This document shows positions 23,730-35,554 of a DNA stretch of 40,191 bases, piece by piece. Under the pieces are notes generated by a model. That model was not told the origin of the DNA, did not search any database, and was given only the letters and a program-made list of their open reading frames with translations. The position numbers and the translations under genes were made by a program. Source of the DNA: Candidatus Methanoperedens sp. (GTDB lineage Archaea; Halobacteriota; Methanosarcinia; Methanosarcinales; Methanoperedenaceae); NCBI GenBank assembly GCA_028717345.1, contig JAQUNZ010000015.1, positions 1 to 40,191 on the forward strand, in the 5' to 3' direction. How positions within the stretch are numbered: position 1 is the stretch's first letter; the number at the start of each line of letters is the position of its first letter.

Positions 23730-24835
23730 AAGTAGCGATATTCCATGATTACATCGGTGCCATTGGGGGGGCTGAGAGGCTCGTACTGACCCTGGCAAGA
23801 GAGTTGAACGCTGATGTGATAACCACGGATGTGGATATGGACGCTGTAAAGATGATGGGTTTTGAAGATGTGAAAATAATAAGCCTTGGGAGGACAGTCA
23901 AGATCGCACCGCTTAAGCAGATATCTGCGTGTTTGTTGTTTGCCATGTGCAACTTTTCAAAACAGTATGATTTTTTCATATTTTCAAATAACTGGGCGCA
24001 TTTTGCAGCCAGGAAACATAAGCCAAACTTATTATATTGTCAATCCACGCCAGTGAGAGTTTTTTATGACCTGTATGATATTTATATTAAACAGCAGTCG
24101 TTTTTTTCATCCATTTTGTTCAGGATATGGGTTATTCCGCACAGAAAATTATACGAGTACTATATGGATCATGTAGAAGTGATAATTGCCAATTCTATCA
24201 GCATTCAGGAACGGGTAAAAAAATACCTGAACATGACCTCAAAAGTGGTTTATCCACCGGTCGATGTATCCAGGTTCAGATTTGAAGAATATGGCGATTT
24301 CTGGTTGTCTGTTAATAGATTGTATCCTGAGAAGCGCATCGAATTACAGATCGAAGCATTCAGGCAGCTTCCGAATGAAAAATTGCTTATAGTAGGTGGA
24401 TATGCAGAAGCTGACCGTTCTTCGACCTATGCCAGGGAGCTGATTAAAAAGTTCCCGAAGAACGTCTTATTACTTGGCACTGTGCCAGATGATGAACTGA
24501 TACTACTTTACTCAAGATGCAAAGCATTCATAATCACATCTATAGATGAGCCTTTTGGCATGGCGCCTGTTGAGGCTATGGCTTCAGGAAAACCTGTCGT
24601 CGGAGTGAGAGAAGGGGGATGTCTGGAGACTGTGGTTGACGGCTCAACCGGTTTGCTTGTTAAACCTGAAGTTCCAGAGATCGTAAATGCAATAAATATA
24701 ATATCCAGGGAACCTTCTAAGTATAAGGAAAAATGTATGGAACAGGCACGGAAATTCAATGTGGATATTTTTCTTGATAAGATGAAAAAAGAGATCGATA
24801 AGGCAATGTCTGATACCAAAAAATATATAATTTAA
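23726..24835 (+). CDS. Family 4 glycosyltransferase, tandem paralog 1 (369 aa)
   Basis: A GT-B transferase with VAIFHDYIGAIGGAERL at the N-terminus, SVNRLYPEKRIELQIEAF in the donor domain and DEPFGMAPVEAMASGKPVV (E-x7-E) near residue 275. It is strikingly similar to the next gene along the whole length (shared blocks include SNN, HFAARKHKPN, YGDFWLSVNRLYPEKR), showing a tandem duplication. It is probably a mannosyl- or rhamnosyltransferase given the Gmd gene downstream, but the donor cannot be read from sequence. GGGGAG precedes the ATG, which overlaps the upstream stop. Confidence 0.94.
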   Translation: MKVAIFHDYIGAIGGAERLVLTLARELNADVITTDVDMDAVKMMGFEDVKIISLGRTVKIAPLKQISACLLFAMCNFSKQYDFFIFSNNWAHFAARKHKPNLLYCQSTPVRVFYDLYDIYIKQQSFFSSILFRIWVIPHRKLYEYYMDHVEVIIANSISIQERVKKYLNMTSKVVYPPVDVSRFRFEEYGDFWLSVNRLYPEKRIELQIEAFRQLPNEKLLIVGGYAEADRSSTYARELIKKFPKNVLLLGTVPDDELILLYSRCKAFIITSIDEPFGMAPVEAMASGKPVVGVREGGCLETVVDGSTGLLVKPEVPEIVNAINIISREPSKYKEKCMEQARKFNVDIFLDKMKKEIDKAMSDTKKYII

Positions 24836-24838
24836 GAA

Positions 24839-27814
<2,976 letters not shown>

Positions 27815-27815
27815 A

Positions 27816-28583
27816 TTGATATCTGATATCTGGAAATACCGCCATCTCATAAGCAAGATAGCCATCAGCGACTTTAAGCTCAGGTATAAGAACTCTGTAT
27901 TAGGATTCCTCTGGTCTCTTGCAGAACCCCTCATGATGCTGACTGTGCTTTATTTTGTTTTTACAAATCTCATGCGTGTCAATGTGGAGAATTACCAGCT
28001 TTTCCTGCTTATGGGCATTATTTCCTGGAACATGCTCGCCCGCGGAACTGCGATGAGCCTGAATAGCATAATCGGAAGGGCGAGTCTTGTGCAGAAGGTG
28101 TTTTTCCCGAGAGAAGTGCTGGTCATTAGTTCATGCATCACGGCATTTTTGATGACTTTATTTGAGTTCGCAGTGTTCGGGGCTTTCATGCTTGCTTTTA
28201 AAGTGATGCCAGGAATTACTATTATTTACGGCCCTCCTGTCCTGTTAGTTGAATTTGTGTTAATTCTTGGTCTTTCTCTGGCATTGTCTGCTCTTAATGT
28301 TTATTACAGGGATGTTCAATATATCTGGGCAGTATTCCTGCAGGCTGGGTTTTTTGCCTCGCCTATCATTTACCCGATCTCAATAATCCCGGAGAATTAT
28401 GTCTGGATCATCAGGCTCAATCCAATGACACGCATAATAGACATGCTAAGAGAGTCAGTTATCTACTCCACGTCGCCTGTTCTACTGGATGGGGTATTCA
28501 TTACAATAGCTGCTCTTTTGTTGCTTGTTGCAGGTTACCTGATATTCCTGAAGCTTGAGCCCGGATTCGCGGAGGCAATGTAA
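27816..28583 (+). CDS. Polysaccharide ABC-2 export permease, Wzm/TagG-like (255 aa)
   Basis: A six-helix ABC-2 permease typical of O-antigen and teichoic acid export. It begins ISDFKLRYKNSVLGFLWSL (the amphipathic N-terminal signature), with FFPREVLV and FFASPIIYPISIIPE further on. It should move the finished lipid-linked glycan across the membrane. The start is TTG at 27816, eight bases after AAGGAG and one base after the upstream stop. A Wzt-type ATPase normally accompanies it, but the next gene is unrelated. The partner must be elsewhere, or one of the ATPases at 17.7 or 20.5 kb would have to serve. Confidence 0.93.
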   Translation: MISDIWKYRHLISKIAISDFKLRYKNSVLGFLWSLAEPLMMLTVLYFVFTNLMRVNVENYQLFLLMGIISWNMLARGTAMSLNSIIGRASLVQKVFFPREVLVISSCITAFLMTLFEFAVFGAFMLAFKVMPGITIIYGPPVLLVEFVLILGLSLALSALNVYYRDVQYIWAVFLQAGFFASPIIYPISIIPENYVWIIRLNPMTRIIDMLRESVIYSTSPVLLDGVFITIAALLLLVAGYLIFLKLEPGFAEAM

Positions 28584-28606
28584 TGCCCAGGGACGCTGAA
28601 AATTTT

Positions 28607-28622
28607 TCGAAACTTTTATTAA
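28607..28622 (+). promoter_or_regulatory. Promoter (BRE plus TATA) of the tupA-fwd operon
   Basis: TCGAAACTTTTATTAA reads as a BRE followed by a TATA element. It predicts a transcript start near 28640-28645, 15-20 bases before the ATG at 28660. Confidence 0.5.
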
Positions 28623-28627
28623 CAAAG

Positions 28628-28651
28628 CGTTATGTTTGAATGAACATAAGG
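28628..28651 (+). promoter_or_regulatory. ModE-like palindromic operator over the predicted transcript start
   Basis: A perfect 7-base inverted repeat, TTATGTT-N6-AACATAA (28630-28649), is flanked by CG and GG. The layout (CGTTAT-rich arm, six-base spacer, mirrored arm) resembles the molybdate-responsive ModE box. Its place over the predicted start site of a tungstate-binding protein gene suggests metal-dependent repression. The resemblance is recalled from the E. coli consensus, not computed. Confidence 0.5.
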
Positions 28652-28659
28652 TGACAAAA

Positions 28660-29544
28660 ATGAGGAATCTTTTTGCAAAAATAATATTAGTTTCGATTAT
28701 GATCTCCCTGTTTGCAGGCTGCATCCAGCAGGCTCCGGCAGGAAATACAACGACTCCGGCACCAACGGCAAAAGCTTCGCAGGAACTGCGCCTGGCTACG
28801 ACAACTTCTACATGCGATACGAAATTGCTTGATGTCCTGAACAAGAAATTCGAAGAAACTAACAACGTAAAAATATTGACCGTGTGTGAGGGAACGGGCA
28901 AAGCCATATCCACAGGAGAACTTGGAGCGGCTGACGTTGTCATGGTTCATGCGGTTGATTCAGAACTGAAGGCTGTAGCCAATGGGAGTTTTATAAACCG
29001 CACTTACATGATGTACAATTATTTCGTGATAATTGGACCGGTAAGTGATCCCGCAGGGATAAAGAACGCAAGTAATGCTTCTGATGCCTTCAGACGGATT
29101 GCGGCAAAACAGGCGCCATTCATATCACGGGGCGATGACTCAGGCACTCACAAGATGGAAAAATCAATATGGAAAGCTGCAAACATTACACCTGCCGGAA
29201 CATGGTATCTATCAGTCGGCAAAGGCATGGGAGATACCATAATTACTGCTGATACAATGGAAGGTTATACGCTTTCGGACAGGGGAACATATCTTGCAAT
29301 GAAAGATAAAATAAAGCTGAGAATTCTTTTCGAATCTGATCAGAAATATCTCTTCAACCCATACCATGTTATGGCAGTGAATCCTTCCAAATTCCCGAAT
29401 GTGAAATATGACCTTTCAATGAAATACATAAGATATGTGTTATCCCCGCAGGGGCAGGACATCATCAGGAATTATGGCAAGGACAAATATGGGGAAGCAC
29501 TTTTTGTGCCTGAGGAAGACGCAGGCAACGTAACCAGTCCATGA
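28660..29544 (+). CDS. tupA: Tungstate ABC transporter substrate-binding lipoprotein (294 aa)
   Basis: An extracytoplasmic binding protein of the TupA family. It has a signal peptide with lipobox LFAGC (about residues 16-20), a Thr/Ala/Pro linker, and then the mature domain starting LRLATTTSTCDTKLLD. The ligand-loop segments TGKAISTGELGAADVVMVHA and SRGDDSGTHKMEK are characteristic. It should bind tungstate with high affinity and deliver it to TupB/TupC, which are not adjacent. AAGGTGA six bases upstream supports ATG 28660 rather than TTG 28636. It ends 15 bases before the fwd genes, so it is probably in the same operon and supplies the metal of the Fwd enzyme. Confidence 0.93.
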   Translation: MRNLFAKIILVSIMISLFAGCIQQAPAGNTTTPAPTAKASQELRLATTTSTCDTKLLDVLNKKFEETNNVKILTVCEGTGKAISTGELGAADVVMVHAVDSELKAVANGSFINRTYMMYNYFVIIGPVSDPAGIKNASNASDAFRRIAAKQAPFISRGDDSGTHKMEKSIWKAANITPAGTWYLSVGKGMGDTIITADTMEGYTLSDRGTYLAMKDKIKLRILFESDQKYLFNPYHVMAVNPSKFPNVKYDLSMKYIRYVLSPQGQDIIRNYGKDKYGEALFVPEEDAGNVTSP

Positions 29545-29559
29545 ACTGAGGTTGCAGGT

Positions 29560-30231
29560 TTGAACCACACTGCTCCAAAAATCTGTATCCATGCAGATTA
29601 CGGCAATCCATTCAAAGTACATGAAGGAAGGGATATCTCCATGGAAGATATCCTAAAAAAAGTCACTGATACTTATCTTCTTTTTCAGATAGAGAGGGTG
29701 AGTTCATTTCATGGATACCTCAGCACAGGCGCATTCATCGGCATCCAGATGCTCAACATTGCAAAAAGGGTGCTGGATGCTGATCCTGGAGAGCAACTCT
29801 ATGTCACATGTGAAACGTACAACTGCCTTCCTGATCCGTTCCAGATCCTTGCCGGATGCACAATCGGGAATAAAAAACTGAAGATTAAAGATCATGGAAA
29901 GATGGCTGTGGTGGTGAACAAGAAATCTCAGGATAATCAGAAACTTGTCAGAAGCGTCAGGATAGTGCTTGATCCTGCAGAAACGGCGCAATATCCCAGG
30001 CTTCATGAGTGGTACATGAAAACAGGGAAAGTCCCTCATGAAGAGGCAATCTCCCTCCTGATAGATGCCGGGGAAAGCGTGTACACATACGAAATCATGG
30101 ACATTGAATTGCCGAAAAAACCTGAAAAACGCATAGCTCTATGCCATAAATGTGGCGAGAGTTTTGTCCAGAAAAACGGTGGGGCTCTATGTATGGGATG
30201 CATGGAAATGATTGGAGTATTAAAGGTGTAA
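29560..30231 (+). CDS. Formylmethanofuran dehydrogenase subunit E-like protein (FmdE, 223 aa)
   Basis: An FmdE-domain protein. The core motif FHGYLSTGAFIGIQMLNIA (about 47-65) corresponds to FHGH-x2-PG-x3-G of the family, with the second His and the Pro replaced (Tyr, Ser-Thr). The C-terminus has a four-Cys zinc ribbon, CHKCGE and CMGC (about 195-215). FmdE-like proteins accompany Mo/W formylmethanofuran dehydrogenases; their exact role is unclear. The start is TTG at 29560, behind GAGGTT; the next in-frame ATG would remove about 27 residues. The four-base gap to the polyferredoxin gene indicates one operon. Confidence 0.85.
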   Translation: MNHTAPKICIHADYGNPFKVHEGRDISMEDILKKVTDTYLLFQIERVSSFHGYLSTGAFIGIQMLNIAKRVLDADPGEQLYVTCETYNCLPDPFQILAGCTIGNKKLKIKDHGKMAVVVNKKSQDNQKLVRSVRIVLDPAETAQYPRLHEWYMKTGKVPHEEAISLLIDAGESVYTYEIMDIELPKKPEKRIALCHKCGESFVQKNGGALCMGCMEMIGVLKV

Positions 30232-30234
30232 TAT

Positions 30235-31263
30235 ATGAAAGAGGTAGTGTTTGAAACAAAGGAAGATAAAACTCTGGTATATCTTCCGGAAAAGTGTATA
30301 GGATGCGCAACATGTACAATGATCTGCCCCAGGGACGATCTGGTGATTGGTTCTGTGGGTGCAGTGGCACGCGGGCTTATTAACAAGGACTTTCTCCAGA
30401 AAGGAGCTGGAGGATGCACAATATGCAGCATGTGCGCAAAGGTATGCCCCACGGGCGCGCTGGAAGTGCGAAAAGCCGGTGTCTTGGAGAGGGATGACTC
30501 CTATTTGTACGGAGCATTGAAGCCCACTGTGGTCAACGAAAATTGCATACACTGTGGAATGTGCGCTGAGGTGTGTCCGCAGGAGTGCATTGCTGTACAG
30601 AAACGCAATATAGCTCAGGACGGAAGCCTCAGCATGGACGGAAAAACTATCATCGACCAGAAATGCTGCGTGCACTGCGGCTGGTGCGCCTCCATATGTC
30701 CGGTTGAAGCTATAACAATGGAAAAACCATTTTCAGGTGAATTTTCAAGGGATGAAAATGTGTGTCAGGCATGTCGCACATGTGTTAATACCTGTCCATG
30801 CGATGCTCTCTTTAATAAAGAATGGAAAGCCGGCGAGAGAGTCGAGAAAGTGACACACAGGAAGGATGCCTGCATATACTGCGGCGCCTGTTCTGTCGCC
30901 TGCCCTGTTGGGGCGATAACAGTAAAAAAGACAGCTATCCTGCCAGATATGAAGAAAAAACAGATGTTTGAGAAAAAGCTCACCGCACAGGCGACTCCAA
31001 GACCTGTGCTGACCTCAACACTTTTCACGGACGAAGAGGCGTGCCTTGGCTGCGGCAACTGCGTAATCGCCTGCCCTGTTAACTCTTTATCCGATCCTTA
31101 TCTTGCGGCAGGACATCTCAATGAAATCGACACCAAGCCGCTGCTTGAGGTTGAGAACGGCAAGGTGAAAGTAGTGGATCAGGAAGTATGCGGTTCGTGT
31201 GCCACATGCAGCCTGATATGTCCAACTGATGCGATACGGCTTGAGAAAAGGGAGGTGGCATAA
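30235..31263 (+). CDS. fwdF: Polyferredoxin, formylmethanofuran dehydrogenase subunit F
   Basis: Eight classical CxxCxxCxxxC motifs are visible: CIGCATCTMIC, CTICSMCAKVC, CIHCGMCAEVC, CVHCGWCASIC, CQACRTCVNTC, CIYCGACSVAC, CLGCGNCVIAC and CGSCATCSLIC. It should therefore carry eight [4Fe-4S] clusters, as in the Methanothermobacter FwdF that forms the electron wire of the Fwd complex. It is soluble and 342 residues long. Its stop overlaps the fwdA start by one base (TAATG). Confidence 0.96.
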   Translation: MKEVVFETKEDKTLVYLPEKCIGCATCTMICPRDDLVIGSVGAVARGLINKDFLQKGAGGCTICSMCAKVCPTGALEVRKAGVLERDDSYLYGALKPTVVNENCIHCGMCAEVCPQECIAVQKRNIAQDGSLSMDGKTIIDQKCCVHCGWCASICPVEAITMEKPFSGEFSRDENVCQACRTCVNTCPCDALFNKEWKAGERVEKVTHRKDACIYCGACSVACPVGAITVKKTAILPDMKKKQMFEKKLTAQATPRPVLTSTLFTDEEACLGCGNCVIACPVNSLSDPYLAAGHLNEIDTKPLLEVENGKVKVVDQEVCGSCATCSLICPTDAIRLEKREVA

Positions 31264-33035
31264 TGCCTGGAACAATGGTTATAAGAAACGGATATGTTTT
31301 TGATCCGTTGAATGAAATAGACGGGGAAATAAAGGACATATTTATCAAAGATGGTAAGATCGTAGATGATCTCAAAGGCAGCAGTTTGCGGGATGCAAAA
31401 GTGATTGATGCAAAGGGCAAGACTGTAATGCCAGGCGGTGTTGACTCGCACTCTCATGTTGCCGGCGCAAAGGTAAACACAGGAAGGATGATGTGTCCCG
31501 AGGACCGCTATAAATGGGTGACAAAGAAATCAGACCTCACGCACAGTGGTAGCGGGAATACCGTACCCTCGGTGTATGTCCAGGGCTATGATTATGCAAA
31601 AATGGGATATACAACAGTCTTTGAAGCGGCAATACCTCCAATGGAAGCGCGGCATACTCATGAAGAGATGCGCTCAACCCCAATCCTTGATATGGGCGGG
31701 TATCTGGTACTTGGCAATAACTGGTTCATAATGCGCTACCTCAAAGCAGGGGATATTGAGAAAGCTGCCGCGTATGTGGCGTGGATGATGAGGACGCATA
31801 AAGCCTACGGGATAAAGTGCGTCGATCCTGCGGGTGTTGAGAACTGGGGCTGGGGAAAGAACGTGAGTTCGCTGGATGAGCCGAATATCCACTTCGGGAT
31901 AACCTCAAGGGAAGTTATTCACGGCCTTGCAGAAGTAAACGAAATGCTCGGAATGCCCATGTCCCTGCACCTGCACGCCAACAACCTGGGGCATCCGGGA
32001 TGCTGGGAAATTACAAGGGATTCTCTTGATGTGACACGCGATGTGAAGGTCGAATGCAAGATGGATGTAGAATGGCAAAAGACTAAAATCGATCCTGAGA
32101 GAAAACAGAGCGTATATCTTGCGCATGCCCAGTTCAACTCGTTCGGTGGTACCTCATGGATGGATTTTGCCTCCGGAGCAAAAGGTATTGTCGATTATGT
32201 AAACAAATCTGATCATGTCGTGATAGATAACGGCGCTGTTCCCTTCGGACCGGCAACAGTAATGACCGGGGACGGGCCTGCGATACATAATCTTTATAAG
32301 CTCACCGGCAACAAGTGGTCTAATAAGGACATTGAGCTTGAGTGCGGTTCTGGCATACTTACATTCAATTACCTGAAAGCAAACCCGGTACACAGCGTGG
32401 AATGGGCTATCGGGCTTGAACTTTTGCTGCTTGTCAATGATCCCTGGAAGACCATCCTGACAACCGACCATCCCAACGGAGGTCCGTTCACCAAATATCC
32501 GCAGGTTATTGCCTGGCTTATGTCAAAGAAAGCCAGAGATGCCACTTTTGCTGAATGCCACAAGTGGGCGCAGGACAGAAGCAGTCTTGGAGGTACTGAC
32601 CGTGAGATGACACTCTACGAGATAGCGATCCTCACAAGGGCAAACCCTGCAAGGACTGTGGGGATAGCTCACAGGAAAGGTCATCTCGGAGCGGGAGCGG
32701 ATGGGGATGTGACCATATACGACTTCGATCCCACGAAATTTGATGTAAATGACTATACAAATATCATACGAGGGTTCCAGAATGCCGCCTACACCATAAA
32801 GGACGGTGGGATTGTGGCGCAGAACGGGGAGATAATGTCAGTTCCACATGGCAGGACATTTTTCAGCGAAGCGCATATGGACGATAGGATTGAGAAAGAA
32901 ATGTTAAAGGACGTTAAAGAGTGGTTCAAGTACTACACCCTGGGCTTTGCGAATTACCCGGTACCTGATAAGTATATTCGAAATCCTTCGCCTGTGCAGG
33001 TAAACAAACCCCTTGAAGCGGTCGTGGGGAGGTGA
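31263..33035 (+). CDS. fwdA: Formylmethanofuran dehydrogenase subunit A (amidohydrolase)
   Basis: The dinuclear-metal amidohydrolase subunit that transfers formate, arriving through an internal tunnel, to methanofuran (or hydrolyses formylmethanofuran in the oxidative direction). Metal-binding segments include VDSHSHVAG (about 60-68), SLHLHANNLGHPGCW and TTDHPNGGPFTKYP. It is 590 residues, slightly above the 570 of characterised enzymes. In a methane oxidiser it would act in the last C1 step, releasing CO2 and low-potential electrons. Confidence 0.98.
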   Translation: MPGTMVIRNGYVFDPLNEIDGEIKDIFIKDGKIVDDLKGSSLRDAKVIDAKGKTVMPGGVDSHSHVAGAKVNTGRMMCPEDRYKWVTKKSDLTHSGSGNTVPSVYVQGYDYAKMGYTTVFEAAIPPMEARHTHEEMRSTPILDMGGYLVLGNNWFIMRYLKAGDIEKAAAYVAWMMRTHKAYGIKCVDPAGVENWGWGKNVSSLDEPNIHFGITSREVIHGLAEVNEMLGMPMSLHLHANNLGHPGCWEITRDSLDVTRDVKVECKMDVEWQKTKIDPERKQSVYLAHAQFNSFGGTSWMDFASGAKGIVDYVNKSDHVVIDNGAVPFGPATVMTGDGPAIHNLYKLTGNKWSNKDIELECGSGILTFNYLKANPVHSVEWAIGLELLLLVNDPWKTILTTDHPNGGPFTKYPQVIAWLMSKKARDATFAECHKWAQDRSSLGGTDREMTLYEIAILTRANPARTVGIAHRKGHLGAGADGDVTIYDFDPTKFDVNDYTNIIRGFQNAAYTIKDGGIVAQNGEIMSVPHGRTFFSEAHMDDRIEKEMLKDVKEWFKYYTLGFANYPVPDKYIRNPSPVQVNKPLEAVVGR

Positions 33036-33040
33036 AAGTG

Positions 33041-33850
33041 ATGACAGAAGTAATATTGCGACCAAAAGGCAGCATCGATATCATGGTTGAGGCAGAAGTC
33101 ATCAACCCGGATATCTTTGCGGGAAAGACAAACAGTGAAATTGAACAGTTGATCATCTGGCAGGGAGCAAAACAACTTGCGCTTTGTGAATTCTTTGATG
33201 TTGAGGGAAGCGCAGGGAACACGGCAGCAGATACGAAGATCATTGTAAAAGGCGATGTACCGAGAGTGAAACATATCGGACATGGCATGAAAGCCGGGGA
33301 GATAGTGATAGAAGGCTCATCGGGCATGCATGTTGGCTCTGAAATGACAGGAGGAAGTATTCTCGTGAAAGGCGATGCAGGCTCATGGGCCGGCATGGAG
33401 ATGAAAGGGGGAACCCTTCATATAATGGGGAATGCCGGAGACCACGTTGGATGCGCCTACAGGGGAAGCTGGCGCGGAATGAATGGGGGGAAAATAATCA
33501 TAGATGGAAATGCAAAGAGCCAGCTCGGAGGTGGAATGAGCGGTGGAGAGATCTATGTTGGCGGAAACGTTGAGAATTTCGCAGGGATTAGAATGAATAG
33601 CGGTCTTATCGTGGTAAAAGGCGATGCCATCCGTGGAGTAGGCGCTCAAATGTCAGGGGGTACCTTCGTTGTAAGCGGGAAAATCAGACAATTATCGCCA
33701 GGCTTTGAGTATGCAGGCACTGAAAATAACCCGAAAGCCGGTGAAACTGTGGTATCAGGGGAATTCAAGAAATTCGCGGGAGACTATGCGATAAGTAAGA
33801 CGCCAAAAGGAATACTGTTCGCATCAAAAGAAGCTAATGAGGAGGTGTGA
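33041..33850 (+). CDS. fwdC: Formylmethanofuran dehydrogenase subunit C
   Basis: Consists of a beta-helix built from repeats of the form G-x-G-M-x-GG-x-I-x-V-x-G-(D/N)-A. Seven or eight are visible between residues 70 and 220, as in FwdC and the C-terminal domain of glutamate synthase. It is a structural subunit that scaffolds FwdA and FwdB. ATG 33041 has GGAGGTGA six bases upstream; a GTG at 33032 overlaps the fwdA stop and is less likely. Confidence 0.97.
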   Translation: MTEVILRPKGSIDIMVEAEVINPDIFAGKTNSEIEQLIIWQGAKQLALCEFFDVEGSAGNTAADTKIIVKGDVPRVKHIGHGMKAGEIVIEGSSGMHVGSEMTGGSILVKGDAGSWAGMEMKGGTLHIMGNAGDHVGCAYRGSWRGMNGGKIIIDGNAKSQLGGGMSGGEIYVGGNVENFAGIRMNSGLIVVKGDAIRGVGAQMSGGTFVVSGKIRQLSPGFEYAGTENNPKAGETVVSGEFKKFAGDYAISKTPKGILFASKEANEEV

Positions 33851-33853
33851 AGA

Positions 33854-34249
33854 ATGAGTATCAAGGTATTGTTGAACTCAGGAAGCACGATAAACGAGGG
33901 CAGGCTTGCCAAGGGCGGAGACAAGCTTTCACCCGGATACCAGGAGGAATGCGCAGTGGCAGTGATCCATCCCAGGATATTCAAAGAACTGGGCAGCCCA
34001 CAGCGTGTGAAAATAATTTCAAATGATGAAACACGCGAGGTCGTTGTTACTGCAAAGTGTGAGGATTCGGTGACAGAGGAACAGATATTCATGCCAAGAT
34101 CGATATGGCCAAACGTGGTTGTGGAACCTGAGACTTTCTCCACAGGGTCTCCCCTCTACAAGGGAAGTCCGGTGTTCATAGAAGCAACTGAGGAAGAAGT
34201 GAAAAGCGCCGAAGATATTGTGTTGAAAGTCTATGCAGGGAGGAGATAA
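33854..34249 (+). CDS. fwdD: Formylmethanofuran dehydrogenase subunit D
   Basis: A 131-residue molybdopterin-dinucleotide-binding beta-barrel domain, homologous to the C-terminal domain of formate dehydrogenases. It is split off here as usual for Fwd. Seen: IFMPRSIWPNVVVEP and GSPLYKGSPVFIE. It helps hold the bis-pterin tungsten/molybdenum cofactor of FwdB. It lies between fwdC and fwdB with a one-base gap to the latter. GGAGG precedes ATG 33854 in the fwdC stop region. Confidence 0.96.
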   Translation: MSIKVLLNSGSTINEGRLAKGGDKLSPGYQEECAVAVIHPRIFKELGSPQRVKIISNDETREVVVTAKCEDSVTEEQIFMPRSIWPNVVVEPETFSTGSPLYKGSPVFIEATEEEVKSAEDIVLKVYAGRR

Positions 34250-34250
34250 C

Positions 34251-35552
34251 ATGATCAGCAAGAACATTATCTGCCCGGTATGCGGGGCGTCATGTGATGA
34301 TATACAGATTGATTACGATGGTGAAAACATTAATGTGAAGAACGCCTGCAAGATGGGAAATGCCAAGTTCCATGAAATCGTAAGCCATCACAGGATCAGG
34401 GAACCGCAAATAAAGGAGAACGGAATATTCAGGAAAGCGCAATGGGATGAAGCACTGGACAAGGCTGCCGAAATCCTTGTTAACGCAAAGCGCCCCCTTC
34501 TCTTTATGGGTAGTGAAACCTCCTGCGAAGCAATGGAGGTGGGTCTTCATATCGCCGAGTATCTTGGTGCAGTGGTGGATTCCAACGCAACCGAGTGCCA
34601 TGGGCCGACTGCGATGGGTATCCAGGAAGCCGGAAGGGTAGGATCTACAGCAGGCCAGCCAAAACTCAGGAGCAGCCTTGCGATCTACTGGGGAGCCAAC
34701 CCTCTTGAATCCATGCCAAGGCACATGTCACGGTACAGCGTCTTCCCGCGGGGATACTGGACAAAGCGCGGGAGGTTTGACAGGACTATAATCACAGTTG
34801 ATCCGAGAAGATCGATCACCGCCGATGCCTCAGACCTGCATGTGCAACTCAAGCAAAATACGGATTATGAACTGCTTTCAGCACTTCTGACACTACTTCA
34901 TGGAAAAAAACCGCATCCTTCGGTGGAAGAGATAACCGGAGTTCCTATATCTACCATGGAAGAGATGCTTGAGATGATGAAAAGCACCAGTTTCGGCGCA
35001 ATATACGTTGGCCTTGGCATAGCATCATCATACGGGAAGCACAGGAATGCCGAGCTTGCATTTAACCTTGTAAAGGAACTCAACAACCACACCAAGTTCG
35101 TAATAGGGGCGCTTCGCGGCCACTGCAATGTGGCGGGATTCAACCAGATAGCTTCTTATCTTTATGGATACCCTTTCGGGCTTGACTTTGCGCGCGGATT
35201 CCCGCGATATAATCCGGGTGAGTACACGTCTGTTGATGTACTGCGAGACAGGGATGTGGATGCTGCATTTGTGATGTCGGCTGACCTTGTTTCCCATTTC
35301 CCTGCAACGTGTGCTGAATACCTGAAGGAGATACCTTTGGCCTGCCTTGATATTGCGCCATGCCCGACTACGCTTGCTTCTGATGTTGTATTGCCCGGAG
35401 TGATCGATGCCATGGAATGCGACGGAACATTTTACAGGCTGGATGATGTGCCTGTTTATTTCCAGCCTTTCACAGAGTCGCCTTTTGGGTTTACGCAAAG
35501 CAATGAAGATACGATGAAGCAGTTGTTTGAGAGGATAAAGAAGTTGAAATAG
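34251..35552 (+). CDS. fwdB: Formylmethanofuran dehydrogenase subunit B (catalytic, W/Mo)
   Basis: The formate dehydrogenase-like catalytic subunit that reduces CO2 to formate (or the reverse) at a bis-pterin W/Mo site. A [4Fe-4S] cluster is bound by C8, C11, C15 and C33. The metal ligand is Cys116 in NATECHGP, so this is a cysteine, not a selenocysteine, form. The length of 433 residues is typical. The ATG at 34251 has GGAGGAG upstream and was chosen over a start 18 bases earlier inside fwdD. It is the last gene of the probable tupA-fwdEFACDB unit. Confidence 0.97.
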   Translation: MISKNIICPVCGASCDDIQIDYDGENINVKNACKMGNAKFHEIVSHHRIREPQIKENGIFRKAQWDEALDKAAEILVNAKRPLLFMGSETSCEAMEVGLHIAEYLGAVVDSNATECHGPTAMGIQEAGRVGSTAGQPKLRSSLAIYWGANPLESMPRHMSRYSVFPRGYWTKRGRFDRTIITVDPRRSITADASDLHVQLKQNTDYELLSALLTLLHGKKPHPSVEEITGVPISTMEEMLEMMKSTSFGAIYVGLGIASSYGKHRNAELAFNLVKELNNHTKFVIGALRGHCNVAGFNQIASYLYGYPFGLDFARGFPRYNPGEYTSVDVLRDRDVDAAFVMSADLVSHFPATCAEYLKEIPLACLDIAPCPTTLASDVVLPGVIDAMECDGTFYRLDDVPVYFQPFTESPFGFTQSNEDTMKQLFERIKKLK

Positions 35553-35554
35553 AG

